NCBI RefSeq assembly: GCF_004801855.1
Contig: NZ_SSTC01000025.1
Span: forward strand, 1-57,003
DNA: 57,003 nt
Origin: Pseudomonas sp. A-1
GTDB lineage: Bacteria > Pseudomonadota > Gammaproteobacteria > Pseudomonadales > Pseudomonadaceae
Direction of reading: 5' to 3'
Shown: positions 28,480 to 41,135 of the stretch, piece by piece
How the letters are laid out: each line of letters begins with the position of its first letter
Position numbering within the stretch: the stretch's first letter is position 1
Made by a program: the position numbers and the translations under genes
The notes under the pieces: generated by a model
Told to the model about the DNA's origin: nothing
Databases searched by the model: none
Seen by the model: only the letters and a program-made list of their open reading frames with translations

Positions 28480-29385
28480 TCAGGCCTGCGGCTCGTCGTA
28501 GACGCCGGTGGACAGGTAGCGGTCGCCGCGGTCGCAGATGATCGCCACCATCACCGCGTTCTCCACCTCGCGCGACAGGCGCAGCATGGCCGCCACCGCG
28601 CCGCCCGAGGACACGCCGCAGAAGATGCCTTCCTCGCGCGCCAGACGACGCATGGTGTCCTCGGCCTCGCCCTGCGCCATGTCGATCACCCGGTCGACGC
28701 GGCTGGCGTCGAAGATCTTCGGCAGGTACTCCTGCGGCCAGCGGCGGATGCCGGGGATGGCCGAGCCCTCCTGCGGCTGCAGGCCGACGATCTGCACCGC
28801 CGGGTTCTGCTCCTTGAGATAGCGCGACACGCCCATGATGGTGCCGGTGGTGCCCATCGAGCTGATGAAGTGGGTGATGCTGCCCTGGGTCTGCCGCCAG
28901 ATCTCCGGGCCGGTGCTCTCGTAGTGGGCCTGCGGGTTGTCGAGGTTGCCGAACTGGTCGAGCACCTTGCCGCGGCCCTCGGTCTGCATCCTCAGCGCCA
29001 GGTCGCGGGCGCCCTCCATGCCCTCGGCCTTGCTGACCAGCACCAGCTCGGCGCCGTAGGCGGTCATCGCCGCCTTGCGCTCGGCGCTCATGTTGTCCGG
29101 CATGATCAGCACCATCCGGTAGCCCTTGATCGCCGCTGCCATCGCCAGGGCGATGCCGGTGTTGCCGGAGGTGGCCTCGATCAGGGTGTCGCCGGGCTGG
29201 ATGTCGCCGCGCAGCTCGGCGCGGGTGATCATCGACAGCGCCGGACGGTCCTTCACCGAGCCGGCCGGGTTGTTGCCCTCCAGCTTGACCAGGAGGGTGT
29301 TCGTGGTCGGGCCCGGCAGGCGCTGCAGGCGCACCAGCGGAGTGTTGCCGACGCAGTCGGCGATGGTGGGATACTGCACGGTCAT
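28480..29385 (-). CDS. cysM: Cysteine synthase B (O-acetylserine sulfhydrylase)
   Basis: A 301-residue PLP enzyme of fold type II that makes cysteine from O-acetylserine and sulfide or thiosulfate. The PLP lysine lies in NNPAGSVKDRPA, the substrate loop is EATSGNTGIALAM, and SSMGTTGTIMGVSRYLKEQN binds the cofactor phosphate. The CysM-type loop SRVDRVIDM is present. It is divergent from gacS, as recalled in P. aeruginosa (PA0932 near gacS). Confidence 0.96.
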   Translation of the reverse strand: MTVQYPTIADCVGNTPLVRLQRLPGPTTNTLLVKLEGNNPAGSVKDRPALSMITRAELRGDIQPGDTLIEATSGNTGIALAMAAAIKGYRMVLIMPDNMSAERKAAMTAYGAELVLVSKAEGMEGARDLALRMQTEGRGKVLDQFGNLDNPQAHYESTGPEIWRQTQGSITHFISSMGTTGTIMGVSRYLKEQNPAVQIVGLQPQEGSAIPGIRRWPQEYLPKIFDASRVDRVIDMAQGEAEDTMRRLAREEGIFCGVSSGGAVAAMLRLSREVENAVMVAIICDRGDRYLSTGVYDEPQA

Positions 29386-29423
29386 GGAAGCGCTCGGTCA
29401 TCGCAGCGGCCAGGGGGAGCGCT

Positions 29424-29429
29424 ATGATA
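29424..29429 (-). promoter_or_regulatory. Candidate -10 element of cysM
   Basis: TATCAT read on the minus strand lies about 39 bases upstream of the cysM ATG. The matching -35 is weak. Confidence 0.4.
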
Positions 29430-29464
29430 ACGGCAAACCGGGCGGGCCGATAACACGGCACGAT

Positions 29465-29495
29465 CGAACCTTATAACCTCAAGATATAAGGTTCG
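29465..29495. repeat. Perfect inverted repeat between cysM and gacS
   Basis: CGAACCTTATA (29465-29475) is the exact reverse complement of TATAAGGTTCG (29485-29495) around a nine-base spacer. The AT-rich arms stand out in this genome. It lies between the divergent promoters and just upstream of the gacS -35, so it is a plausible operator; it could also fold as a hairpin. Confidence 0.7.
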
Positions 29496-29500
29496 CGCGC

Positions 29501-29528
29501 TTGCCGACCTCTGGCGAGGCGCTACACT
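29501..29528 (+). promoter_or_regulatory. Candidate sigma-70 promoter of gacS
   Basis: TTGCCG (29501-29506) and TACACT (29523-29528) have 16-bp spacing and lie 33 bases before the start codon. Confidence 0.5.
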
Positions 29529-29561
29529 GCCGCCAACCCAGTAGTGCAGCGGAGAATCTGC

Positions 29562-32345
<2,784 letters not shown>

Positions 32346-32357
32346 CGAGGAGTCCCC

Positions 32358-33344
32358 GTGCGCATCACCCTGTTCAGCAGCAAGCCCTACGACCGCGACA
32401 GCTTCGCCGCCGCCAACGCCGGCGGCTTCGAGCTGCACTTCCTCGACGCGCGCCTGGACGTCGACACCGCTGCCCTGGCCGCCGGCAGCACGGTGGTCTG
32501 CGCCTTCGTCAACGACGACCTGTCCGCGCCGGTGCTGGAGCGGCTGGCGCAGGCCGGCACGCGGCTGATCGCCCTGCGCTCGGCAGGCTACAACCACGTC
32601 GACCTGCACGCCGCCGCACGCCTCGGCCTGCCGGTGGTGCGCGTGCCGGCCTACTCGCCGCACGCGGTGGCCGAACATGCCGTGGGCCTGGTGCTGGCAC
32701 TCAACCGACGCCTGCACCGCGCCTTCAACCGCACCCGCGAGGGCGATTTCTCCCTGCACGGCCTGACCGGCTTCGACCTGCACGGCAAGACCGTCGGGGT
32801 GGTCGGCACCGGCCAGATCGGTGCGGTGTTCGCCCGCATCATGCTGGGCTTCGGTTGCCAGGTGCGGCTGTTCGACCCGCAGCCCGACGCCGGCCTGGTC
32901 GCCCTCGGCGCGCGCTACGTGGCGCTCGACGAACTGCTGGCGAGCAGCGACATCCTCAGCCTGCACTGCCCGCTGACCGCCGCCACCCGCCACCTGATCG
33001 ACCGCTACAGCCTGGCGCGGATGAAGCACGGCGCCATGCTGATCAACACCGGGCGCGGCGCCCTGGTCGACACCCCGGCGCTGATCGGCGCGCTGAAGAG
33101 CGGCCAGCTCGGCTACCTGGGCCTGGACGTCTACGAGGAAGAGGCCGACCTGTTCTTCGAGGACCGCTCCGACCAGCCGCTGCAGGACGACGTGCTGGCG
33201 CGCCTGCTGACCTTCCCCAACGTGATAGTCACCGCCCACCAGGCCTTCCTCACCCGCGAGGCGCTGGCGGCCATCGCCGGCACCACCCTGGACAACGTCG
33301 TCGCCTGGCAGGCCGGACGGCCGAGCAACCTGGTGCAGGCCTGA
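32358..33344 (+). CDS. ldhA: D-lactate dehydrogenase (fermentative 2-hydroxyacid dehydrogenase)
   Basis: A 328-residue D-isomer-specific 2-hydroxyacid dehydrogenase that reduces pyruvate to D-lactate with NADH. The nucleotide fold is [16 protein letters not shown]. Catalytic Arg is in [10 protein letters not shown], Glu in [12 protein letters not shown], and His in VTAHQAFLT, matching LdhA closely. The GTG start at 32358 has GAGGAG upstream and lies 12 bases after gacS, so the two are probably co-transcribed. Confidence 0.94.
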   Translation: MRITLFSSKPYDRDSFAAANAGGFELHFLDARLDVDTAALAAGSTVVCAFVNDDLSAPVLERLAQAGTRLIALRSAGYNHVDLHAAARLGLPVVRVPAYSPHAVAEHAVGLVLALNRRLHRAFNRTREGDFSLHGLTGFDLHGKTVGVVGTGQIGAVFARIMLGFGCQVRLFDPQPDAGLVALGARYVALDELLASSDILSLHCPLTAATRHLIDRYSLARMKHGAMLINTGRGALVDTPALIGALKSGQLGYLGLDVYEEEADLFFEDRSDQPLQDDVLARLLTFPNVIVTAHQAFLTREALAAIAGTTLDNVVAWQAGRPSNLVQA

Positions 33345-33391
33345 ACCGTTACGGACAGCGTGCTAGCATGCCCGCCTTGCCCGGAGGCTCC

Positions 33392-33829
33392 ATGACCGAA
33401 CACGATTTCCGCTACACCCTGCTCAACCCGCAACACACCCTCACCGAGTGCCGCGCGCTGGCGCCCGGCCGCTATCAGGTCACCGGCAACGGCGGCTCGA
33501 TCAAGGTCGGCGACATCCTGCTGGTGACCCTCAAGGGCAGCCGCGACCTGTCCATGCGCCTCGCCGTGGAAAAGGTCCGCCACCTGATCACCCCGCCCGG
33601 CCAGTGGCTGGCGGTGGCCCGCGGCCCGGCGTTCCGCGAGCTGAACATCCACACCTGGCAGGTGGCCTGCGACGGCTGCGGCGTGCAGCTCGACCTCGAG
33701 TTCGCCGTCGACGGCGCGCTGGGCGACAAGGCCCGCGCTCCGGCAGCCGAGGCGCGCCTTGCCGAACTGGGCTGGGCCAACCGCGCCGGCCGCCATCTCT
33801 GTCCGCAGTGCAGCGCCAAGGAGGCCTGA
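33392..33829 (+). CDS. Conserved protein with paired CxxC motifs, unknown function
   Basis: A 145-residue protein. The first half is a beta-rich OB-like or small-barrel segment (GRYQVTGNGGSIKVGDILLVTLKGS). The second half has CDGC and CPQC, which could bind zinc. No signal peptide is present. It resembles the hypothetical recalled as PA0926 next to ldhA. GGAGG precedes the ATG. Its stop overlaps the next start by one base (TGATG). Confidence 0.8.
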   Translation: MTEHDFRYTLLNPQHTLTECRALAPGRYQVTGNGGSIKVGDILLVTLKGSRDLSMRLAVEKVRHLITPPGQWLAVARGPAFRELNIHTWQVACDGCGVQLDLEFAVDGALGDKARAPAAEARLAELGWANRAGRHLCPQCSAKEA

Positions 33830-34233
33830 TGTTGCCGCGTACCGCCTTGCTCGTCGCCGCCGCCGCGCTCGCCGGCTGCGCCGCCACGCCACCGCCTCTG
33901 GAGCAGGAGCGCACCTACCGCGTCGAGTGGATCGACGAGCGCCCGCTGCTCGAGGGCAGCCACCTGACCATCACCTTCGGCGCCGACGACCGCGCCTACG
34001 GCACCGGCGGCTGCAACCACTGGTTCGCCGGCTACGGCCTGGAAGGCGAGATCCTGCGTTTCAGCCAGGTCGGCAGCACCCGCAAGCTCTGCTCGCCGAG
34101 CCTGATGGAGCAGGAAGCACGCTTCTTCCGGGCGTTGCAGCAGGTGCGCCGCTGGGACGTCTCGCCGCTCGAGCAGCTGCGCCTGTGGCCGGAACAGGGC
34201 AAGCCGATCCGCCTGTGGCCGGACGAAGGCTGA
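33829..34233 (+). CDS. META-domain lipoprotein (HslJ-like)
   Basis: A 134-residue lipoprotein with lipobox LAGC (Cys17). A META/HslJ-type domain follows: the segment LTITFGADDRAYGTGGCNHWFAGY matches the family core with its conserved GxxGCN. HslJ proteins are periplasmic or outer-membrane and linked to stress or novobiocin resistance in E. coli; the exact role here is unknown. It is coupled to the upstream gene by a one-base overlap and its stop lies one base before the convergent dinB stop. Confidence 0.85.
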   Translation: MLPRTALLVAAAALAGCAATPPPLEQERTYRVEWIDERPLLEGSHLTITFGADDRAYGTGGCNHWFAGYGLEGEILRFSQVGSTRKLCSPSLMEQEARFFRALQQVRRWDVSPLEQLRLWPEQGKPIRLWPDEG

Positions 34234-34234
34234 G

Positions 34235-35287
34235 CTATTCGAACAGCACCAGTTGCTCCCCCCCCTCGCGCAGGTCGACCAGGCGCACGCCCACACCGAT
34301 CAGCCGCACCGGCCTGCCGCCGCGGGCGAAGGCTGCCGCCAGCAGACGCTGGTAGCTGCCGCCATCGCGCCCGGCGCCGGCCTGCTCCAGGGTAGTCTGG
34401 GTGAAGTCGTGGAACTTCAGCTTGACCAGCGGCTTGTCCGCCCGGTAAGCGCTGTCCAGGCGCGCCAGGCGGTGCTCCAGTTGCTCGAGCAGCGCCGGCA
34501 GCTCGGCCACGCAGGCGGCCAGGTCCGGCAGGTCGCGATCGAAGGTGTGCTCGACGCTCAGCGTCTGCCGGCGCCGCTCGACCCGTACCGGGCGCTCGTC
34601 GATGCCACGGGCCAGCTGCCACAGGCGCTCGCCGAAGCTGCCGAACTCGCGCACCAGCGCCAGCCGCTGCCACTCGCGCAGGTCGCTGCAGCGCTGGATG
34701 CCGAGCCGCGCCAGACGCTCGGCGGTGACCTTGCCCACTCCGTGCAGGCGCGCCACCGGCAACGCGGCGACGAAGGCATCGACCTCCGGCGGCGTGATCA
34801 CGCACAGGCCGTCGGGCTTGTGCCAGTCGCTGGCGATCTTGGCGAGGAACTTGTTCGGCGCCACCCCGGCCGATACCGTGATGTCCAGCTGCTCGCGCAC
34901 CCGCCGGCGGATGTCCTGGGCGATGCGCGTGGCGCTGCCGGAGAAATGCGCCGAGTCGGAAACGTCGAGGTAGGCCTCGTCCAGCGACAGCGGCTCGATC
35001 AGCTCGGTGTAGTCCTGCAGGATGGCGTGGATCTGCCGCGAGGCCGCCTTGTAGGCCTCGAAGCGCGGCCGCACGATCAGCAGCTGCGGGCACAGCGCCA
35101 GCGCCTGGCGCGAGGCCATCGCCGAGTGCACGCCGAAGGCGCGCGCCTCGTAGTTGCAGGTGGCGATCACCCCGCGGCGGTCCGGCGCACCGCCCACCGC
35201 CATCGGCCGGCCGGCCAGACGCGGGTCGTCGCGCATCTCGATGGCGGCGAAGAAGCAGTCGCAGTCGATGTGGATGATCTTGCGCAC
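34235..35287 (-). CDS. dinB: DNA polymerase IV (Y family)
   Basis: A 350-residue translesion polymerase. It has the catalytic acidic residues in HIDCDCFFAAIE and EPLSLDEAYLDVS, helix-hairpin-helix LHGVGKVTAERL, and the little-finger region VKLKFHDFTQTT. The extreme C-terminus QLVLFE is a sliding-clamp-binding peptide. The GTG at 35287 gives the standard N-terminus MRKIIHIDCD; the open frame extends further upstream but not in conserved sequence. No canonical LexA box (CTG-N10-CAG) was found in the 220 bases upstream. Confidence 0.95.
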   Translation of the reverse strand: MRKIIHIDCDCFFAAIEMRDDPRLAGRPMAVGGAPDRRGVIATCNYEARAFGVHSAMASRQALALCPQLLIVRPRFEAYKAASRQIHAILQDYTELIEPLSLDEAYLDVSDSAHFSGSATRIAQDIRRRVREQLDITVSAGVAPNKFLAKIASDWHKPDGLCVITPPEVDAFVAALPVARLHGVGKVTAERLARLGIQRCSDLREWQRLALVREFGSFGERLWQLARGIDERPVRVERRRQTLSVEHTFDRDLPDLAACVAELPALLEQLEHRLARLDSAYRADKPLVKLKFHDFTQTTLEQAGAGRDGGSYQRLLAAAFARGGRPVRLIGVGVRLVDLREGGEQLVLFE

Positions 35288-35465
35288 GGCGCGGGACGGC
35301 AGAGGCCGGACTCCGGAACGATACAGGCGGACCGCCAGTGTAACGCCTGGCGCCAGCAAAGGGCGCAGCACTCTGGCGGCCGCGCCGGACGGGGCCTGGT
35401 GGCTGCCAGGCGCTCTGCCCGGGCGCATAACTGCTTGATCCGGCGAACGTTTTTCAAGATGGCGC

Positions 35466-35493
35466 TTGACACCGCAGCGCTTTTGCGTAAAAT
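35466..35493 (+). promoter_or_regulatory. Consensus promoter of the first initiator tRNA
   Basis: A perfect TTGACA (35466-35471) and TAAAAT (35488-35493) with 16-bp spacing, 13 bases before the tRNA. Confidence 0.8.
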
Positions 35494-35506
35494 CGACAAC
35501 CACAGA

Positions 35507-35583
<77 letters not shown>

Positions 35584-35591
35584 AATCTCGA

Positions 35592-35617
35592 AAAGGCCAT
35601 TCTCCGGAATGGCCTTT
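35592..35617 (+). terminator. Terminator of the first tRNA-fMet
   Basis: Perfect 11-bp stem (35592-35602 with 35607-35617) and TCCG loop; AAAA precedes the stem and the right arm ends in TTT. Confidence 0.85.
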
Positions 35618-35675
35618 GTCGTTTCTGCTCGCAGCCGTTTCTCGCAGCAAGCCATTGATTCAGAAAAACTATTGG

Positions 35676-35703
35676 TTGACTGCCAGCCATTTGCGAGTAG
35701 AAT
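35676..35703 (+). promoter_or_regulatory. Promoter of the second initiator tRNA
   Basis: TTGACT (35676-35681) and TAGAAT (35698-35703) with 16-bp spacing, 13 bases before the tRNA. It is independent of, and not identical to, the first promoter. Confidence 0.75.
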
Positions 35704-35716
35704 GGCCGACATCAGA

Positions 35717-35793
<77 letters not shown>

Positions 35794-35801
35794 AATCTCG
35801 A

Positions 35802-35827
35802 AAAGGCCATTCTCCGGAATGGCCTTT
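35802..35827 (+). terminator. Terminator of the second tRNA-fMet
   Basis: The same 11-bp stem and TCCG loop as the first copy, here followed by TTC and a five-T run at the arm end. Confidence 0.87.
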
Positions 35828-35931
35828 TTCGTTGCTGCGCGAAAAGCACAGCCGCCCCACCCCCTCAGCTTGGCTTAAGGTTGGCGCCCTAGACTACCGG
35901 CATCGATTCGAATCGCCTGTCCGGAGTCAGC

Positions 35932-36474
35932 ATGGCCTCTTCCCCCTCACGCTACAGTCCCCTGTCCATCGCCCTGCACTGGGTCATGCTGCTGCTGATC
36001 GCGGCGGTCTATGCCTGCATCGAACTCAAGGGCAACTTCCCCAAGGGCAGCGACATCCGCGAAGGCCTCAAGTACTGGCACTTCGTCCTCGGCCTGTGCA
36101 TCTTCGCCCTGGTCTGGCTGCGCCTGCTCGGCCGCCTGGCGGGCAGGACGCCGGCGATCCAGCCGGCACCGCCGGCCTGGCAGACCGGCATGGCCCACCT
36201 GATGCACCTCGCCCTCTACGCCCTGATGATCGGCATGCCGCTGCTGGGCTGGCTGCTGCTCAACGCCGAGGGCAAGCCGGCGCCCTTCTTTGGCATCGAG
36301 CTGCCCATGCTGGTGCCGCAGAACCACAGTCTGGCGGAAAACATCGAGGAACTGCACGAGTTCGGCGGCCAGGCGGGCTACTGGCTGATCGCCCTGCACG
36401 CCGCTGCCGGCCTGTTCCACCACTATGTCAGCCGCGACAACACCCTGACCCGCATGCTGCCGGGCCGCGACTGA
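35932..36474 (+). CDS. Cytochrome b561
   Basis: A 180-residue four-helix inner-membrane cytochrome of the bacterial b561 family (YodB/CybB). Helices lie near 11-29, 48-66, 86-110 and 145-165. Candidate axial heme histidines are His16, His50, His142 and His156. It probably passes electrons between quinols and an acceptor, or removes superoxide as shown for CybB. AAGG-like upstream sequence is weak. A GC hairpin terminator follows. Confidence 0.9.
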   Translation: MASSPSRYSPLSIALHWVMLLLIAAVYACIELKGNFPKGSDIREGLKYWHFVLGLCIFALVWLRLLGRLAGRTPAIQPAPPAWQTGMAHLMHLALYALMIGMPLLGWLLLNAEGKPAPFFGIELPMLVPQNHSLAENIEELHEFGGQAGYWLIALHAAAGLFHHYVSRDNTLTRMLPGRD

Positions 36475-36485
36475 AATCCTCCGCA

Positions 36486-36517
36486 GCAGGCCCCGCCCGC
36501 ACTGTCGCGGGGCCTGC
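36486..36517 (+). terminator. Hairpin terminator after cytochrome b561
   Basis: 11-bp perfect stem (36486-36496 with 36507-36517), ten-base loop, then GTTCC; no strong T-run. Confidence 0.6.
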
Positions 36518-36557
36518 GTTCCTCCCTGCAGCACTGGCCAAGCGCGCCCGGCACCGC

Positions 36558-36563
36558 TAGAAT
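36558..36563 (+). promoter_or_regulatory. Candidate -10 element of rimO
   Basis: TAGAAT in GCTAGAAT, 52 bases before the ATG. The -35 region is weak. Confidence 0.4.
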
Positions 36564-36615
36564 TGCGCACTTTTTGATCAAGCGCCCGCGCGGCGTCACC
36601 CAGAGGTCAGCCTGC

Positions 36616-37941
36616 ATGTCCAGCTCCACCCCCAAAGTCGGCTTCGTAAGTCTCGGTTGCCCGAAAGCGACCGTCGATAGCGAACGCATCCTCACCCAGC
36701 TGCGCATGGAGGGCTACCAGATCGTCCCCTCCTACGAGGATGCCGACGTGGTGGTGGTCAACACCTGCGGCTTCATCGACAGCGCCAAGGCCGAGTCGCT
36801 CGACGCCATCGGCGAGGCGCTGGCCGAGAACGGCAAGGTGATCGTTACCGGCTGCATGGGCGTCTCCGAGGACAGCATCCGCAACGTCCACCCCAGCGTG
36901 CTGGCGGTCACCGGCCCGCAGCAGTACGAGCAGGTGGTCAACGCGGTGCACGAGGTGGTGCCGCCCAAGGTCGACCACGACCCGTTCGTCGACCTGGTGC
37001 CGCCGCAAGGCATCAAGCTGACCCCGCGCCACTACGCCTACCTGAAGATTTCCGAGGGCTGCAACCACAGCTGCAGCTTCTGCATCATCCCGTCGATGCG
37101 CGGCAAGCTGGTCAGCCGTCCGGTCGGCGACGTGCTGTCCGAGGCCGAGCGCCTGGTCAAGGCCGGGGTCAAGGAGCTGCTGGTGATCAGCCAGGACACC
37201 AGCGCCTACGGCGTCGACCTCAAGTACAAGCTGGACTTCTGGAACGGCCAGCCGGTGAAGACCCGCATGCTCGAGCTGTGCGAGGCGCTCTCCGGCATGG
37301 GCGTGTGGGTGCGCCTGCACTACGTCTATCCGTACCCCAACGTCGACGACGTGATCCCGCTGATGGCAGAAGGCAAGCTCCTGCCGTACCTGGACATTCC
37401 CTTCCAGCACGCCAGCCCGAAGGTGCTCAAGGCGATGAAGCGCCCGGCCTTCGAGGACCAGACCCTGGCGCGGATCAGGAAGTGGCGCGAGATCTGTCCG
37501 GAGCTGACCATCCGCTCGACCTTCATCGTCGGCTTCCCCGGCGAGACCGAGGAAGACTTCCAGTACCTGCTCGACTGGCTGACCGAGGCGCAGCTCGATC
37601 GCGTCGGCTGCTTCCAGTACTCGCCGGTCGAGGGCGCCCCGGCCGAGGAGCTGGGCCTGGAGGCGGTGCCGGACGAGGTCAAGCAGGAGCGCTGGGAGCG
37701 CTTCATGGCCCACCAGCAGGCGATCAGCGCGGCACGCCTGCAGCTGAAGATCGGCAAGGAGATCGAGGTGCTGATCGACGAAGTCGACGAGCAGGGCGCC
37801 ATCGGCCGCTCCGCCGCCGACGCCCCGGAGATCGACGGCAACGTCTACGTCGACAGCGACCGCGACCTGCAGCCGGGCGACAAGGTGTGGGTGCGCGTCA
37901 CCGACGCCGACGAGTACGACCTCTGGGCCGAAGTGATTTAA
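36616..37941 (+). CDS. rimO: Ribosomal protein uS12 methylthiotransferase
   Basis: A 441-residue radical-SAM enzyme that methylthiolates Asp89 of ribosomal protein S12. The N-terminal MTTase domain begins [17 protein letters not shown] and carries further cluster cysteines in NTCGF and TGCMG. The radical-SAM motif is [13 protein letters not shown] domain closes the protein ([16 protein letters not shown]...). The ATG at 36616 matches the family start; the longer open frame upstream is not conserved-looking. Monocistronic with its own terminator. Confidence 0.97.
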   Translation: MSSSTPKVGFVSLGCPKATVDSERILTQLRMEGYQIVPSYEDADVVVVNTCGFIDSAKAESLDAIGEALAENGKVIVTGCMGVSEDSIRNVHPSVLAVTGPQQYEQVVNAVHEVVPPKVDHDPFVDLVPPQGIKLTPRHYAYLKISEGCNHSCSFCIIPSMRGKLVSRPVGDVLSEAERLVKAGVKELLVISQDTSAYGVDLKYKLDFWNGQPVKTRMLELCEALSGMGVWVRLHYVYPYPNVDDVIPLMAEGKLLPYLDIPFQHASPKVLKAMKRPAFEDQTLARIRKWREICPELTIRSTFIVGFPGETEEDFQYLLDWLTEAQLDRVGCFQYSPVEGAPAEELGLEAVPDEVKQERWERFMAHQQAISAARLQLKIGKEIEVLIDEVDEQGAIGRSAADAPEIDGNVYVDSDRDLQPGDKVWVRVTDADEYDLWAEVI

Positions 37942-37952
37942 GCCCCCTCCCC

Positions 37953-37983
37953 CGACGAGCCCGGCCCAGTGCCGGGCTCGTCG
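37953..37983 (+). terminator. Terminator after rimO
   Basis: A perfect 13-bp stem (37953-37965 with 37971-37983) and CCAGT loop. Confidence 0.8.
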
Positions 37984-38048
37984 TCTCTGGGCCCGACGCG
38001 GGGAATGGGGTGTAATGTCTGCTCGTCCGGCATGGATGGAGACCGCCG

Positions 38049-38762
38049 ATGAATCCCTGGCTGCAGATACTCGCCCTCACCCTGTTCGCCGGACTGGCCA
38101 TGCCGGCCGGCGCCTTGCTCGCCATCCGCGAACACATCCACCCGCGCTGGCTGGAAACCGAACTGCGCCACACCATTCTCGCCTTCGGCGCCGGCGCCCT
38201 GCTCGCCGCCGTGACCCTGGTGCTGGTCCCCGAGGGCATGCGCACCCTGCCGGTCTGGCTCGGTGCGCTGTGCTTCGCCGCCGGCGGCGTGCTGTTCATG
38301 CTGATCGACCGCTACCTTGCCGCCCATCGCACTTCGGCCAGCCAGGCGGTCGACATGCTGTTCGACTACATCCCCGAAACCCTCGCCCTCGGCGCGGCCA
38401 TGGCGCTCGGCAGCCACGCCGGCCTGCTGCTGGCCCTGCTGATGGCCCTGCAGAACCTGCCGGAAGGCTTCAACGCCTACCGCGAACTGCGCCGCTCCTC
38501 GCGCCTCGACAACCGGCAGATTCTCGGCCTGTTCACCCTGATCGCCCTGCTCGGCCCGTTCGCCGGCCTCTGCGGCTACCTGTGGCTGGCGCCCTACCCC
38601 GAGGTCGTCGGCGCCATCATGCTGAGCGCCTCCGGCGGCATCCTCTACTCGGTGTTCCAGGACATCGCTCCGCAGATCCCGCTGCGCCGCCACTGGGCTC
38701 CGCCGCTGGGCGCGGTGGCCGGCTTCCTGCTGGGGATGATCGGCCAGCCCCTGGGGGCCTGA
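38049..38762 (+). CDS. ZIP-family metal permease-like protein
   Basis: A 237-residue membrane protein with about eight helices, related to the ZIP (ZupT/GufA) family. The fifth-helix motif QNLPEG (135-140) is conserved. The fourth-helix motif, usually HNxPEG, is DYIPET (106-111), so the metal-binding His and Asn are replaced while Glu110 remains. Transport of zinc or another divalent metal is possible but ion choice or function may differ. It is followed by 250 bases without a gene before the TrpB-like gene; I see no further structure there. Confidence 0.85.
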   Translation: MNPWLQILALTLFAGLAMPAGALLAIREHIHPRWLETELRHTILAFGAGALLAAVTLVLVPEGMRTLPVWLGALCFAAGGVLFMLIDRYLAAHRTSASQAVDMLFDYIPETLALGAAMALGSHAGLLLALLMALQNLPEGFNAYRELRRSSRLDNRQILGLFTLIALLGPFAGLCGYLWLAPYPEVVGAIMLSASGGILYSVFQDIAPQIPLRRHWAPPLGAVAGFLLGMIGQPLGA

Positions 38763-39012
38763 GGGGCCGATTCGGCCGGCCAACCGCCCCGCAACGGAAA
38801 CACCTTGCGATCTTCGTCACCGCGACGACAGGCGAGCCGGCGAACTGGCCGGCATCCCGGGATGCGACTGCCGCCGCCCGGTGGCCGCTCGCCGCCGCGG
38901 ACGACTGCCTGCGAGTTCCGCTGCGGGGCGCGACTCGTTAAGATCATCACGACCCAGCGGGACGCCCTGCCCGCCCCGCCCCCTTGCGCCCACTTCAGGA
39001 AGAGTGCCCACG

Positions 39013-40221
<1,209 letters not shown>

Positions 40222-40230
40222 CCGCTCGCA

Positions 40231-40259
40231 CACCCCGCGCCCCCCCGGGACGCGGGGTG
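40231..40259 (+). terminator. Possible terminator after the TrpB-like gene
   Basis: Nine-bp stem CACCCCGCG / CGCGGGGTG with an 11-base C-rich loop. There is no T-run, so it may be only a weak terminator. Confidence 0.4.
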
Positions 40260-40320
40260 CTCTCCCGCCGTCCGGCGCGTATCATCCCCGCTGCCCCGTC
40301 GCCTCCCCGGTCTCCCCGCC

Positions 40321-41019
40321 ATGTCCTACAGCGTCAGCCCCGTCGGCTACCTGCGTTCCTGCTTCAAGGAAAAGTTCGCCATCCCGCGCCAGCCGCAACT
40401 GGCCCCGGCCGCCCGCGGCGTGCTGGAACTCGTGCCGCCGTTCGACGATGGCTCCGCGGTGGCCGGGCTGGAGCAGGTCAGCCATGTCTGGCTGCTGTTC
40501 CTCTTCCACCAGGCGCTGGAGGACCGGCCGCGGCTCAAGGTCCGCCCGCCACGCCTGGGCGGCAACCGCTCGCTGGGCGTGTTCGCCACCCGCGCCACCC
40601 ACCGCCCCAACGGCATCGGCCAGTCGGTGGTGAAACTGGAGCGGGTCGAGGCGGGCCGCCTGCACCTGTCCGGCATCGACCTGCTGGACGGCACCCCGGT
40701 GCTGGACATCAAGCCCTACGTGCCCTACGCCGACATCGTCGACGAGGCCCGCAACGCCATCGCCGACGCGCCGCCGCCGGCGATCCCGGTCGACTGGTGC
40801 GCTAGCGCCCTGGCCCAGGCCCGCGAGCAGGCGCTGCGTCTGGGCGAACCGGTGGTCGAGCTGATCGAGCAGTGCCTGGCCCAGGACCCGCGTCCGGCCT
40901 ACCAGGTGCCTACGCCGGAGCGCCGCTACGGGGTGCGCTTCTGGGACCTGCAGGTGCGCTGGCACTACCCCGCCCCCGAGCGCATCCGGGTGCTGGAGGT
41001 GGTGCGAGCCGAAGCGTAG
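40321..41019 (+). CDS. trmO: tRNA (t6A37) N6-methyltransferase TrmO
   Basis: A 232-residue protein of the TrmO/TsaA (VirR/UPF0066) family, which methylates N6-threonylcarbamoyladenosine in tRNA-Thr using SAM. Signatures are SPVGYLRSCFKEKFAIPRQP, SHVWLLFLFH, ATRATHRPNGIG and GTPVLDIKPYVPYAD. The C-terminal extension (after about residue 155) is normal for the gammaproteobacterial type. The stop codon TAG lies inside a dispersed repeat. Confidence 0.93.
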   Translation: MSYSVSPVGYLRSCFKEKFAIPRQPQLAPAARGVLELVPPFDDGSAVAGLEQVSHVWLLFLFHQALEDRPRLKVRPPRLGGNRSLGVFATRATHRPNGIGQSVVKLERVEAGRLHLSGIDLLDGTPVLDIKPYVPYADIVDEARNAIADAPPPAIPVDWCASALAQAREQALRLGEPVVELIEQCLAQDPRPAYQVPTPERRYGVRFWDLQVRWHYPAPERIRVLEVVRAEA

Positions 41020-41040
41020 GGTGCGCTATGCGCAGCACCG
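41016..41040. repeat. Dispersed GTAGGGTGCGC repeat overlapping the trmO stop
   Basis: GTAGGGTGCGC (41016-41026) with a partly matching GCGCAGCACC arm. Its GTAG supplies the TAG stop of trmO. It shares 11 identical bases with the repeat at 28432. Confidence 0.55.
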
Positions 41041-41080
41041 TTGGCTGCTCGCTGCGCTGCTTGAGCGGCCGTCCATAAGC

Positions 41081-41119
41081 GAAAACGGCGGAGTCCCTCA
41101 CCGGGACTCCGCCGTTTTC
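41081..41119. terminator. Bidirectional terminator between trmO and fpr
   Basis: A perfect 17-bp stem (41081-41097 with 41103-41119), TCACC loop, with A4 in the left arm and T4 in the right. It terminates convergent trmO and fpr. Confidence 0.88.
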
Positions 41120-41135
41120 CGTTGCACGGTTCGTC

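Noticed and set aside
35288-35465. LexA box for dinB
   Set aside because: CTG...CAG pairs occur with spacing of four or eight, but none with the ten required.
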